Below are positions 16,693 to 24,171 of a stretch of DNA of 36,723 nt, piece by piece. The notes beneath the pieces are model-generated. The model did no database searches. It saw nothing but the letters and a program-made list of their open reading frames with translations, and was not told where the DNA came from. The position numbers were made by a program, and so were the translations under genes. The DNA comes from JBBILO01 sp037444855 (GTDB lineage Bacteria; Patescibacteriota; Microgenomatia; UBA1406; GWC2-37-13): positions 1 through 36,723 of the forward strand of contig JBBILO010000008.1 of assembly GCA_037444855.1 (NCBI GenBank), in the 5' to 3' direction. Position 1 is the first letter of the stretch. Each line of letters begins with the position of its first letter.

Positions 16693-16707
16693 ATCATAAA
16701 TTATGAT
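16693..16707. promoter_or_regulatory. Perfect palindrome, possible operator
   Basis: ATCATAA-A-TTATGAT is a perfect 7+7 inverted repeat 57 bp upstream of the CBS gene start. A possible -10 (TAATAT) lies between it and the gene. It may be an operator for the CBS-transporter unit. Confidence 0.35.
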
Positions 16708-16772
16708 TTTCTCTTAAATAGTTAATATTTTCAACTTAGTAAAATAAAAAATTCTGATTTAATTAATCATAA

Positions 16773-17429
16773 CTAATTTCCGATACCACCATTAATGACG
16801 AGATTCTTAATATCGTCGGTATTTTTAGCAATAAAGTCAGCTCCTTTTTTTTTTAATAATTGTCCTTCATTCAATCCCCAAGAAACGCCAATTATCTTTA
16901 AACCAATCTTTTTGCAAGCTAAAACATCTCTTACCTCATCAGCAATATAAATCACTTCTTCTTTTTTTAACTTTTCATTTCGGAGAATTTTTAATAAATC
17001 TCTATCTTTTCCTAAGAGATTTTTTCCTGTATAAATTTTTTTAAAGTATTTTTTAAGAGCATTAATTTCTAGAAATCTTTCAATATTTTTTTTAAGATTC
17101 GAAGAATAAATATAACAATCAATATTTTTTTTGATTAAATTTTCAAGGAGAGTTTTTATGCCGGGAAAAACTTTTATTTGTTCTAAATGGAAATATAATT
17201 CTTCTTGCGCTTTTTTTATTTCCCAAAGAATAATTGGAATTTTTAACCAATCGATTTTAAATTCTTTTAATAATTCTCGATAGTCCATTTTTTTTAATTT
17301 ATCAATTATCTTGTTGTTAGCAGTAGACGTAATTCTTAAGCGTTGGTTTATTCCAATAATTTTTTTGAAAGTAAACGGTAAAGTATCAGCGATTGTTCCA
17401 TCAAAATCAAAGATCACGTTTTTGATCAT
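16773..17429 (-). CDS. HAD hydrolase, phosphoglycolate phosphatase-like
   Basis: 218 residues. Motif I is IFDFDGTIADT (residues 6-16), a helical cap follows, motif II is IYSSN, a lysine precedes motif IV, and motif IV is IADEVRDVLACKK. The order and spacing match the Gph/PgmB type with a C1 cap. The substrate is not fixed by the sequence. It diverges from the PAP2 gene across 30 bp that hold a -10 box for each. Confidence 0.85.
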   Translation of the reverse strand: MIKNVIFDFDGTIADTLPFTFKKIIGINQRLRITSTANNKIIDKLKKMDYRELLKEFKIDWLKIPIILWEIKKAQEELYFHLEQIKVFPGIKTLLENLIKKNIDCYIYSSNLKKNIERFLEINALKKYFKKIYTGKNLLGKDRDLLKILRNEKLKKEEVIYIADEVRDVLACKKIGLKIIGVSWGLNEGQLLKKKGADFIAKNTDDIKNLVINGGIGN

Positions 17430-17436
17430 AAAAAAT

Positions 17437-17453
17437 ATTATACCCGTTATAAT
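17437..17453. promoter_or_regulatory. Back-to-back -10 boxes, both leaderless
   Basis: TATAAT on the minus strand (17442-17437) ends 7 nt before the HAD ATG, and TATAAT on the plus strand (17448-17453) ends 6 nt before the PAP2 ATG. No good -35 box is seen for either. Confidence 0.65.
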
Positions 17454-17459
17454 AATCTT

Positions 17460-18020
17460 ATGTCTGAAATTTTAAAGTTAGATTTTTTTCTAACTGATTT
17501 TTTAAGAAATTTTCTTCCACATAATTTAATTTTTAATTCTTTTTTCTCCTTTCTTTCAATTCGAGGTCTCTCATTTTTATTTTGGGTGATTATCATTCTT
17601 TTTTTAATTTATCTTGAGGAAAGAAAAAATCCTGGTATAAGCAAAAAAGATAAACAATTTATTTTTTCCTTCCTTTTCGCCTTCTTTTTAACTATTTTAA
17701 TTGTTGAGATACCGCTAAAAAATTTTTTTCGTAGGCAAAGACCTTATGTCACCACTCTTAACCAATCTATTCTGCGATTTCGGGGGCAAAATCCACACTG
17801 TTTCGGTTTCTCTTTTCCTTCAGGTCACGCTGCTACCGCATTTGCATCAGCGACAATTTTGGCTTTTTTTGACAAAAAGAGGAAATGGTTTTATTATCTT
17901 GTTGCTACTTTAATTGCCTATTCACGAATCTTTCTTTCTTGTCATTACTTTTTCGATGTTGTGGTTGGAGGAATTTTAGGATTTGTAATTGGAAAAATGG
18001 TTTTAAATATTAGACATTAA
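17460..18020 (+). CDS. PAP2-family membrane phosphatase
   Basis: 186 residues with about five membrane helices and the full three-part PAP2 signature: KNFFRRQRP, PSGHAATAFA and SRIFLSCHYFFDV. Family members remove phosphate from lipid phosphates such as undecaprenyl pyrophosphate or phosphatidic acid. A role in recycling the lipid carrier for cell-wall sugars is plausible given the glycosyltransferases in this genome, but not shown. Confidence 0.9.
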   Translation: MSEILKLDFFLTDFLRNFLPHNLIFNSFFSFLSIRGLSFLFWVIIILFLIYLEERKNPGISKKDKQFIFSFLFAFFLTILIVEIPLKNFFRRQRPYVTTLNQSILRFRGQNPHCFGFSFPSGHAATAFASATILAFFDKKRKWFYYLVATLIAYSRIFLSCHYFFDVVVGGILGFVIGKMVLNIRH

Positions 18021-18238
18021 ATAATATAAATTAAAATTTCTGATTGATCCAATTAACTTAATCCTTCGATTTGGAGGATCTCTTATAGATTAAAAACTTG
18101 AAATAGGATTCTTTTGAATTTACAATCCTTTGAATTGGAAAGATAATTTTTAATTTTTAATTTTAAATTGTAATTAATTTTTATCCATCAACTGATTCAA
18201 CTGATTTAACTAATTTAACCGAAAACCAATTCAACTGA

Positions 18239-19573
18239 TTATTTTTCTACACTATAAAACCTTACCCGATCGCCTCGGAATAGAAGATCGATCTCGCCTG
18301 TTGGACCATTGCGGTGTTTGGCGATGGAGACTTTAACCAATCTTTTGTTTTGATCAAGTAAATCCTCACTTTCCTCTTCTTGATAAAGAAATAGAACCAC
18401 ATCAGCATCTTGTTCGATAGAACCACTTTCTCTCAAATCAGAAAGTTGCGGTTTTTTCGTACCTCTCTGTTCCACTGCTCGTGATAATTGGGAAATAGCA
18501 ATAACTGGAATTTTTAGTTCTCTTGCTAAATTTTTTAGTCCCTGAGAAACAAAGGAAACTTCTTGTACCCGACTGTCAAATCGACGACCAGCGTCAGCCA
18601 ACTGAAGATAGTCAACAATCAAAAGTTTCAAATCATTTCTTGCTCTTAACTTTCTTGCTTTAGCTCGCATCTCAAGAATTGAAATCCCCGGCGTATCATC
18701 AATAAAGATTGGCGCTTCAGAAAGTTCTCCCATCGCTTCAGTAATTTTTTGATAATCTTCATCCGACAACCGGCCAGTTCTTAACCGCCAAGCATCGATA
18801 TCAGCCGCCGCCACCAACAGGCGGTCAACTAACTCTTCCTTACTCATTTCTAATGAAAAAAAACCAACCGGAAATTTATTTTTAATCGCCACATTAGCGG
18901 CAATATTTAAGGCAAAAGAGGTCTTTCCTAAAGCCGGTCGAGCAGCTAATATAATTAAATTTGAAGATTGAAAGCCGGCTAATTTTTTATCTAACTCTTC
19001 GTAACCTGAAGGAATACCCCGAAAGTGATACCCACTTTTCATTAATTCTTCTAATCGTTCAAAACTTTCATTCAAAACTTCGCGCAAATGAATGAAGTCT
19101 CGATGAAGATGTTCTTGAGATAAAGAAAAAATTTCTGTTTCAACCTCATCTAATAATTTTTTAACTTCGGCTTGTTCATCAAAAGCCTTCTCCACTGTTC
19201 TTGAGGAAGTCTCAATTAACTTTCTTTTAGTATAGTGATCTTTGACGATCTGGCCATATTTTTCGATGTTGGCTGAGGTCGGAACCGTATCAATCAAATC
19301 AGAAAGATAACTTTTGCCACCAATTTTTTTTAAATTGCCTTCGGTCTTCAATTGATTAACCAAAGTCACGATGTCAATCGGTTGCTGGTTTTCAAATAAC
19401 GAAAGCATTGATTGAAAAATGAGGTGATGGGAAGGATTGTAAAAATGTTCCGGTTTTAGAAACTCAGCCACCAAATTTATCGCTGAAGAATCGATTAAAA
19501 TCGCACCTAAAACTGATCGTTCGGCTTCTAAATCATGAGGAGGGACTTTTAAGGCATCGGCAGTTTTTGCCAT
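18239..19573 (-). CDS. dnaB: Replicative DNA helicase
   Basis: 444 residues, the usual DnaB length. The N-terminal domain starts with PPHDLEAERSVLGAIL (residues 11-26). The RecA-like domain has Walker A AARPALGKTS (residues 210-219), FFSLEMS, Walker B LLIVDYLQL and SDLRESGSIEQDADVV. It unwinds DNA at the fork as a hexamer. It starts 5 bp after an MBL-fold gene and is expressed from that gene's promoter. The 217 bp beyond its stop hold only quasi-repeats of CAACTGATT. Confidence 0.95.
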   Translation of the reverse strand: MAKTADALKVPPHDLEAERSVLGAILIDSSAINLVAEFLKPEHFYNPSHHLIFQSMLSLFENQQPIDIVTLVNQLKTEGNLKKIGGKSYLSDLIDTVPTSANIEKYGQIVKDHYTKRKLIETSSRTVEKAFDEQAEVKKLLDEVETEIFSLSQEHLHRDFIHLREVLNESFERLEELMKSGYHFRGIPSGYEELDKKLAGFQSSNLIILAARPALGKTSFALNIAANVAIKNKFPVGFFSLEMSKEELVDRLLVAAADIDAWRLRTGRLSDEDYQKITEAMGELSEAPIFIDDTPGISILEMRAKARKLRARNDLKLLIVDYLQLADAGRRFDSRVQEVSFVSQGLKNLARELKIPVIAISQLSRAVEQRGTKKPQLSDLRESGSIEQDADVVLFLYQEEESEDLLDQNKRLVKVSIAKHRNGPTGEIDLLFRGDRVRFYSVEK

Positions 19574-19578
19574 AGAAT

Positions 19579-20226
19579 TTAAAAATTTAAAACAACAACC
19601 TTCATTTCCATTGTTTCCAATTCTTCTTTTTTCACCGTTAATTTGTCTTGTGATTTGGTTGATTGACCAATTTCTTTCAAAAAAACATCCAATGTGGTAA
19701 TTTTTTCAAACACTTGAGGATTGTGTTTTTCAGTCTTATAATGCATCGGGATAATAATCGCGGGCTCAATTTTTTTTGCCAATTCAACCGCCTCTTTGGC
19801 ATCAATGGTATAAAAGCCTCCCACTGGCACCATTAAAATATCAATATCCCCGATGGCCCCTAAAAACTTTTCATCCAGGACTAATCCCAAATCGCCACAA
19901 TGAAGAATTTTAATTCCCTCAGATTCAATCTTAAAAAGGGTATTCTCGCCCCTCTCTTTTCCTTCTGATTTGTCATGATATGATAAAAAGCCAAAAATCC
20001 GAAAACCTTTTTTCTCATACTCGCCGGGCAAATCAATTAATAACGGCGAGCCGGTAATATTGACGGTTGAATCATGATCTTGATGATGGTGAGAAATAGT
20101 AACAATGTCGGCTTCGGTTTTTGGAAATTTAATCCCAACCATGGATGAGTCAAAAGGATCAGTGATTAACTTGGCTTCTCGAGTGCGAATAAGAAACGAC
20201 GCATGACCGAAATATTTAATATCCAT
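19579..20226 (-). CDS. Metallo-beta-lactamase-fold hydrolase (UlaG/UPF0173-like)
   Basis: 215 residues. The start IKYFGHASFLI is typical of the UlaG/UPF0173 branch. Metal ligands are in SHHHQDHD (near residue 46), HCGDLG and PMHYKTEKHNP. It is first in a unit with dnaB. The pairing does not reveal its substrate. Confidence 0.8.
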   Translation of the reverse strand: MDIKYFGHASFLIRTREAKLITDPFDSSMVGIKFPKTEADIVTISHHHQDHDSTVNITGSPLLIDLPGEYEKKGFRIFGFLSYHDKSEGKERGENTLFKIESEGIKILHCGDLGLVLDEKFLGAIGDIDILMVPVGGFYTIDAKEAVELAKKIEPAIIIPMHYKTEKHNPQVFEKITTLDVFLKEIGQSTKSQDKLTVKKEELETMEMKVVVLNF

Positions 20227-20256
20227 ATTTAAAAGAAGAAAATTTTTAACAGTAAT

Positions 20257-20285
20257 AGAATAGCAAATATTCCTTTAAGTTGCAA
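20257..20285 (-). promoter_or_regulatory. Promoter of the MBL-dnaB unit
   Basis: On the minus strand TTGCAA (20285-20280), a 17-nt spacer, then TATTCT (20262-20257) preceded by TGC (extended -10). Unlike other promoters in the window it leaves a 5' leader of about 24 nt. Confidence 0.7.
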
Positions 20286-20339
20286 TAAAATTTTCAAATT
20301 AATTTATGATTTCAATTAATTAAAAGGATCGATAAATAA

Positions 20340-21482
20340 TTAGAGAAAATGCTCTATCCACAATTTCCCAATCTCAACTCTTATCCTTTCAGGCAAAGAC
20401 AATATTTGTCGATTAAATCTTTGACAATTTTTAACTAAATAATCAGTGGCTACGAGTATTTCCGCTTGAACTAACGAAATAAACTTCCCAACGACTGCAT
20501 TATGAAGAAAGTTGATAGAATTTCCATGATTCAACAAATAAAACATCTTGCCGCCTTTTGTCTTATAGATAGACCACTCTTTATTAAAGGAAAGTTTTGT
20601 TAAATCTGAAAGACCCTTTAAATCAAATTCATCATCCGAAGAGGTCACCGAAGCAATTTTTAAATTATTTTTAATATAATTTAAGTCTTTGACAGTTAAA
20701 GATTTATTACCGGTAGCACAGAAGATAATGTCGGAAATCCTGAGTAATGTTAATTTATCCACCGATTCATATCCATAAGCGCTCGCCCAAATTCTTTTTA
20801 TTGGATCTTTATCGAAGACAAGAACTCTAATATTTCTTCCTGACAATATCCGGGCAATGTTTTTACCGATTTTTCCAAAACCTATTATTCCGACTGTTTT
20901 ATTAGTAAATATCTCGCCCATCTTCCTTAAAACATCCTCGGTAGAAAAAACAATTGATTCACCAACAAGCAAATCCTCCGGATATTTTAGTGGACTCCTG
21001 GCTACTTCAATTACAGGTATTTTAGGATAAGTTTTAATATATCGCTGAAATCCATTTTCGGTATCCTCTATTATTCCAAGAATGTTTTTGGTTAAATCTT
21101 CCTTGCCGGCGATTGTTGAAAAATATCCTCCGACGTCTAAAATAATTAAATCTTTCTTACTTTTAAGAATATCGATAATTGTTTTTGAAGAAGCTATTTC
21201 ATTTCTTAAACAATGAATATATTTGATATTGAATTTCTTTCGAATATACTGATAGACTTTGTCATCGATTGTCTTGGGTTTGGGAATAATATTTATTAAA
21301 TTAGCATTCTTTTTTAAAAAATCTAAAAATGGCAATTTATCAGGTATTATATGACTTACCAACAAAATATTTGGTTTTTTATCTTTAAAAAGTTGAAAAT
21401 GTTTTTTTAGCTTTTGAAAAAAAGTCTCAAATTGGTTAAATTCTGAGTGATTATTTATAAATAACATCTCTGATTCGTTCAT
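20340..21482 (-). CDS. S-adenosylhomocysteine hydrolase-like NAD protein
   Basis: 380 residues. The middle holds an NAD-binding domain of the SAH-hydrolase type: KTVGIIGFGKIGKNIARIL, then VFDKDPIKRIWASAYGY and ATGNKSL. The C-terminal HGNSINFLHNAVVGKF sits where SAH hydrolase has its cofactor-contacting tail. The N-terminal part does not show the usual catalytic residues, so this is probably not a true AhcY. Its start overlaps the Nudix gene by 32 bases, with a second ATG at 21467. The coupling suggests linked substrates, for example nucleoside derivatives (inference). Confidence 0.6.
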   Translation of the reverse strand: MNESEMLFINNHSEFNQFETFFQKLKKHFQLFKDKKPNILLVSHIIPDKLPFLDFLKKNANLINIIPKPKTIDDKVYQYIRKKFNIKYIHCLRNEIASSKTIIDILKSKKDLIILDVGGYFSTIAGKEDLTKNILGIIEDTENGFQRYIKTYPKIPVIEVARSPLKYPEDLLVGESIVFSTEDVLRKMGEIFTNKTVGIIGFGKIGKNIARILSGRNIRVLVFDKDPIKRIWASAYGYESVDKLTLLRISDIIFCATGNKSLTVKDLNYIKNNLKIASVTSSDDEFDLKGLSDLTKLSFNKEWSIYKTKGGKMFYLLNHGNSINFLHNAVVGKFISLVQAEILVATDYLVKNCQRFNRQILSLPERIRVEIGKLWIEHFL

Positions 21483-22032
21483 ATAAAGTCTGACTATAAA
21501 CTTCTTTCAATAAATCTAAATTTTGCCACTGACAAAAATTAATATTATCAGATCGAAGCGATAGAAGTTCTTCATTGGTTAAAAATATGTATCTTAAATC
21601 AATGTGTTGATGGGGCGGCTCGTTTTTTGAAGGATTCTCGGGAATAGGATGAACATCGATGTCGATTGGGATAAAATTATTTTTCTTATGCCAAGGATGA
21701 AGAGATAAATTTTTTATCCCAATTTCTTCTTTCACCTCTCGAATTACTGTTTGATGAGGATAAACATCTGAAAGCTCAAAATGTCCACCCGGAAATAACA
21801 TTTTTCCTATCAATGGGTGGCGAATAAAAACAATTTGACCAAATCGAGAAGCCGAATTAACAATCGCCCCGGAGGCAGTTAAATGAAATAAACTTTTTCG
21901 GTCAACTAAATCATTTTTTATTTTCAACTCTTTAACTAACTTAATAAAATTTTCTTCATTAAAATAATGAGCATAGGAAGAAATTATAGTCGTTATTTTG
22001 TTTAAGATTAATTTTTTTTTATGTTTTGTCAT
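21451..22032 (-). CDS. Nudix hydrolase
   Basis: 193 residues. The Nudix box lies in GGHFELSD...REVKEEIGI. The second conserved acid is Asp instead of Glu, and there is one extra residue before the REVKEE helix, while the metal-binding EE pair is kept. Downstream, PIDIDVHPIPENP and HQHIDLRYIF contribute His and Asp residues that recur in an uncharacterised Nudix subfamily. It hydrolyses a nucleoside diphosphate linked to another group; which one is unknown. It begins 27 bp after tRNA-Thr on the same strand. Confidence 0.8.
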   Translation of the reverse strand: MTKHKKKLILNKITTIISSYAHYFNEENFIKLVKELKIKNDLVDRKSLFHLTASGAIVNSASRFGQIVFIRHPLIGKMLFPGGHFELSDVYPHQTVIREVKEEIGIKNLSLHPWHKKNNFIPIDIDVHPIPENPSKNEPPHQHIDLRYIFLTNEELLSLRSDNINFCQWQNLDLLKEVYSQTLYERIRDVIYK

Positions 22033-22059
22033 CTTCTAAATAATTAATAAAAAAATTAG

Positions 22060-22131
22060 AGCCGAGGACGGGAATCGAACCCGTGACCTAGTACTTACCA
22101 AGTACTCGCTCTGCCACTGAGCCACCTCGGC
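22060..22131 (-). tRNA. tRNA-Thr (anticodon GGT)
   Basis: On the minus strand GCCGAGG pairs with CCTCGGC. The anticodon arm AGTAC-TTGGTAA-GTACT gives GGT, and the T arm is CGGGTTCGATTCCCG. Length is 72 nt, discriminator T, and CCA is not encoded. Confidence 0.95.
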
Positions 22132-22171
22132 AAACAATCAAATTATAATAAAAATTTTATAAAATAAAATC

Positions 22172-23500
22172 ATGATCTGTCCCTCCTGCGGAAAAATCAA
22201 TGAAAACAATGCTCACTACTGCTCTTCTTGCGGCAAGAAATTAAATGAAAAAAGGGCGGCAAATCCTTTTTTAAATTTTTTTATATTACTGCTAATAATA
22301 GTTAATGTTTTTATTTATAAAAACGAATTCTTTAATTTCATTAATGATTATTTTTCACCAAATAAACCTCTTTCTATTCTTCAAGATACTCCTACGCCAA
22401 CTAATAAATCAAGTAAAAACATAACCAACCAATCTTTATGTCAACTTTCTAAATCAGTAAAAAAAGCAGAAAATTGCACTGTTTTAATTATTGCAAAAGG
22501 AGAAAACTTTCAATCTCAAGGCTCTGGTTTTTTATATCAAGAAAAAAATTTAATATTAACAAATCGTCACGTCATTGCTAACGCTTCCAAAATTTATGTT
22601 TATGATAAAAATAAAAATCGATATCAAGCCTCACTCTGGAATTATAGCCAAACCCTTGATTTAGCTATCTTAAAAACGAATGAAGAATTACCTTTTTCAC
22701 CCTGCTCAATTAATTTAGACAAGATTGAAAAAGGAGAAGATATTATTGCCCTTGGTTATCCTGCAACATCAACCGTTTCCGAAATTAATTACTCTGATAT
22801 TTCATATTCTAAAGGAACCGTCTCTCGTTATGCTATATACCAAAACAATTACTTGATCGAATTTCAGGCAACCGTTAATCCAGGAAACTCTGGTGGACCA
22901 CTAGTTAATCAATGCGGAATTATCGGCATTGTTACTTCAAGAAGCGTCGCTCTAGAAGTAAAAAATATCGCCTATGCCATCTCAAACGTCTCAATTAATA
23001 AAGAATTACCTCAACTCTTAGCTCAAAAATCACCAAATTCGGTTGTTCCGGATTTCAATTACGTCATTCCTTCCTACTCAGAAAAACCGCCTTATTCTTA
23101 TTATGAACAATATAATATTGATCAAGAATCAATTGAAAAAGCCCAAAAGCTGAGAGAGACTATTAATCATCTTCGTCAAGTTTGGAAAACCCAAGACAGT
23201 TCGTCATTTAATAAAGATCTTGTTGAAAAAATAAAAGACTTGTTAGAACGAATAGCCAATGTCACCGAAAATATTCTTCCAAAAGTAATTGCTGAGGAAC
23301 CTTTGTCTGCTGAGGAAATAAGGCTTCTTAACGAATTAAACGGCATGATCGACCTTCTTAATCAATATCATCAACAACTGAATGTTAATTTTGATGGTTG
23401 GGATTATTATTATTACGTTTGTGAAAATCAGCTTTGTCAGAAAAAAATTGGCTTTGGAAAAAGTCAATGCGCTTCCTCATATGATTGTCAACTAAAATAA
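22172..23500 (+). CDS. Membrane-anchored trypsin-like protease with zinc ribbon
   Basis: 442 residues. A zinc ribbon (CPSCG and CSSCG, residues 3-21) precedes one membrane helix (NFFILLLIIVNVFIY, about 35-49), so the ribbon faces the cytosol and the protease faces out. The catalytic triad is His133 (TNRHVI), Asp163 (TLDLAI) and Ser240 (GNSGGPL), as in HtrA/DegP-type proteases. No PDZ domain follows; instead there is a helical region (300-410) and a Cys-bearing tail (CENQLCQKK...CASSYDC). A role in quality control of exported proteins is inferred from the family. Confidence 0.88.
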   Translation: MICPSCGKINENNAHYCSSCGKKLNEKRAANPFLNFFILLLIIVNVFIYKNEFFNFINDYFSPNKPLSILQDTPTPTNKSSKNITNQSLCQLSKSVKKAENCTVLIIAKGENFQSQGSGFLYQEKNLILTNRHVIANASKIYVYDKNKNRYQASLWNYSQTLDLAILKTNEELPFSPCSINLDKIEKGEDIIALGYPATSTVSEINYSDISYSKGTVSRYAIYQNNYLIEFQATVNPGNSGGPLVNQCGIIGIVTSRSVALEVKNIAYAISNVSINKELPQLLAQKSPNSVVPDFNYVIPSYSEKPPYSYYEQYNIDQESIEKAQKLRETINHLRQVWKTQDSSSFNKDLVEKIKDLLERIANVTENILPKVIAEEPLSAEEIRLLNELNGMIDLLNQYHQQLNVNFDGWDYYYYVCENQLCQKKIGFGKSQCASSYDCQLK

Positions 23501-23765
23501 TACTATCAACTTGATTATTTTTTAGTATTTAAAGGTTGCGAGTTAACTTGTTGACTAGTTTAAAAATAAAATTTGGTCATTAGTTTACTGGTTATTGGTT
23601 AATTTTATTTCGGTTAGTAGTTCTGAAGAAACTTCTTCTGAGTTTCAATCAATTAGATTAATTAGAAGTCAATTAATTCTAATGTTTAATGTTTGATGCT
23701 TCAAAGGGAGCCTTCGAGTCAGAGGCGTTTAATGTTTAAAGTTTATGGTATAATATGATCCTATA
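23501..23765. other. Low-complexity intergenic region
   Basis: No gene is seen. The sequence has quasi-repeats of the type GTTTAATGTTTGATGC and GTTTAATGTTTAAAG around 23690-23750, similar in style to those flanking the S23 genes, and the word GCCTTCGA recurs in the terminator just downstream (23781). Confidence 0.4.
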
Positions 23766-23814
23766 AAAAAAGCGCGCCGAGCCTTCGACCTCACGTCTCC
23801 GACTTGGCCGCGCT
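23766..23814 (-). terminator. Intrinsic terminator
   Basis: AGCGCG (23771-23776) pairs with CGCGCT (23809-23814), with a further short stem inside. On the minus strand it is followed by at least six T. It is much more GC-rich than its surroundings. Confidence 0.75.
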
Positions 23815-23819
23815 TAGAT

Positions 23820-23897
23820 TTAAGAGCTTGATCCTGGCTTAGGCTCTTTTATCACCCCCTTAACCGCACCAGAGGTTTTGGGGTAAGTTATCTTCAT
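23820..23897 (-). CDS. Possible 25-residue peptide
   Basis: A frame inside the transcript at 24002-23766: MKITYPKTSGAVKGVIKEPK then PGSSS and stop, directly before the terminator. An overlapping frame encodes MTMRKKEIKRLDEDNLPQNL. No strong ribosome binding site precedes either. Coding status is open. Confidence 0.25.
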   Translation of the reverse strand: MKITYPKTSGAVKGVIKEPKPGSSS

Positions 23898-24008
23898 CCA
23901 GTCTTTTTATTTCTTTTTTTCTCATAGTCATCTTAATTGGGCTAAAAGAGCTCTTTTTTTCGGCCTTAACTTATAATCGGTACCTTCTTATTAATATCCT
24001 ATAATTTC

Positions 24009-24037
24009 ACTATAAAGGATATTGTTTATTTTGTCAA
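24009..24037 (-). promoter_or_regulatory. Strong sigma70-type promoter
   Basis: On the minus strand TTGACA (24037-24032), a 17-nt spacer, TATAGT (24014-24009). Start expected near 24002. Confidence 0.8.
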
Positions 24038-24094
24038 GGGGTATTTTATATTTTTTTAAAAAACATTAAAATAATTGATCCAACAATCTAAAAA

Positions 24095-24133
24095 CCAATT
24101 TTTCCTAACCTGCGAGGTTTGAAAAAAAATTGG
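24095..24133. repeat. Long imperfect hairpin
   Basis: CCAATTTTT...AACCT-GCG-AGGTT...AAAAATTGG forms a stem of about 14 pairs with short mismatches, 40 bp before the GT39 gene. It shares the AACCT/AGGTT core with a hairpin at 26920-26936, so it may be a dispersed palindromic repeat or a two-way terminator. Confidence 0.5.
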
Positions 24134-24171
24134 GCAAAAAAATAAAAATAAATTATTAAAATTTTTAAATC

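Larger units (their letters stand above)
23766..24002 (-). ncRNA. Candidate novel ~235-nt RNA
   Basis: A transcript is defined on the minus strand by a strong promoter (24037-24009) and a GC-rich terminator (23814-23766). In between are AAAAGAGCTCTTTT (23944-23957) flanked by GGC/GCC, and a hairpin GAGC/GCTC (AAGAGC at 23843-23848 pairing with 23822-23827). I checked it by eye for tmRNA, RNase P, SRP and 6S signatures and saw none. It could also be the message of the 25-codon frame inside it. Confidence 0.55.

Noticed and set aside
23766..24002. tmRNA, RNase P RNA or SRP RNA
   Set aside because: No tRNA-like ends or Ala-rich tag frame, no GAGGAAAGTCC or ACAGAA elements, and no GGAAG...GCAG SRP apical loop could be found by eye on the transcribed strand.
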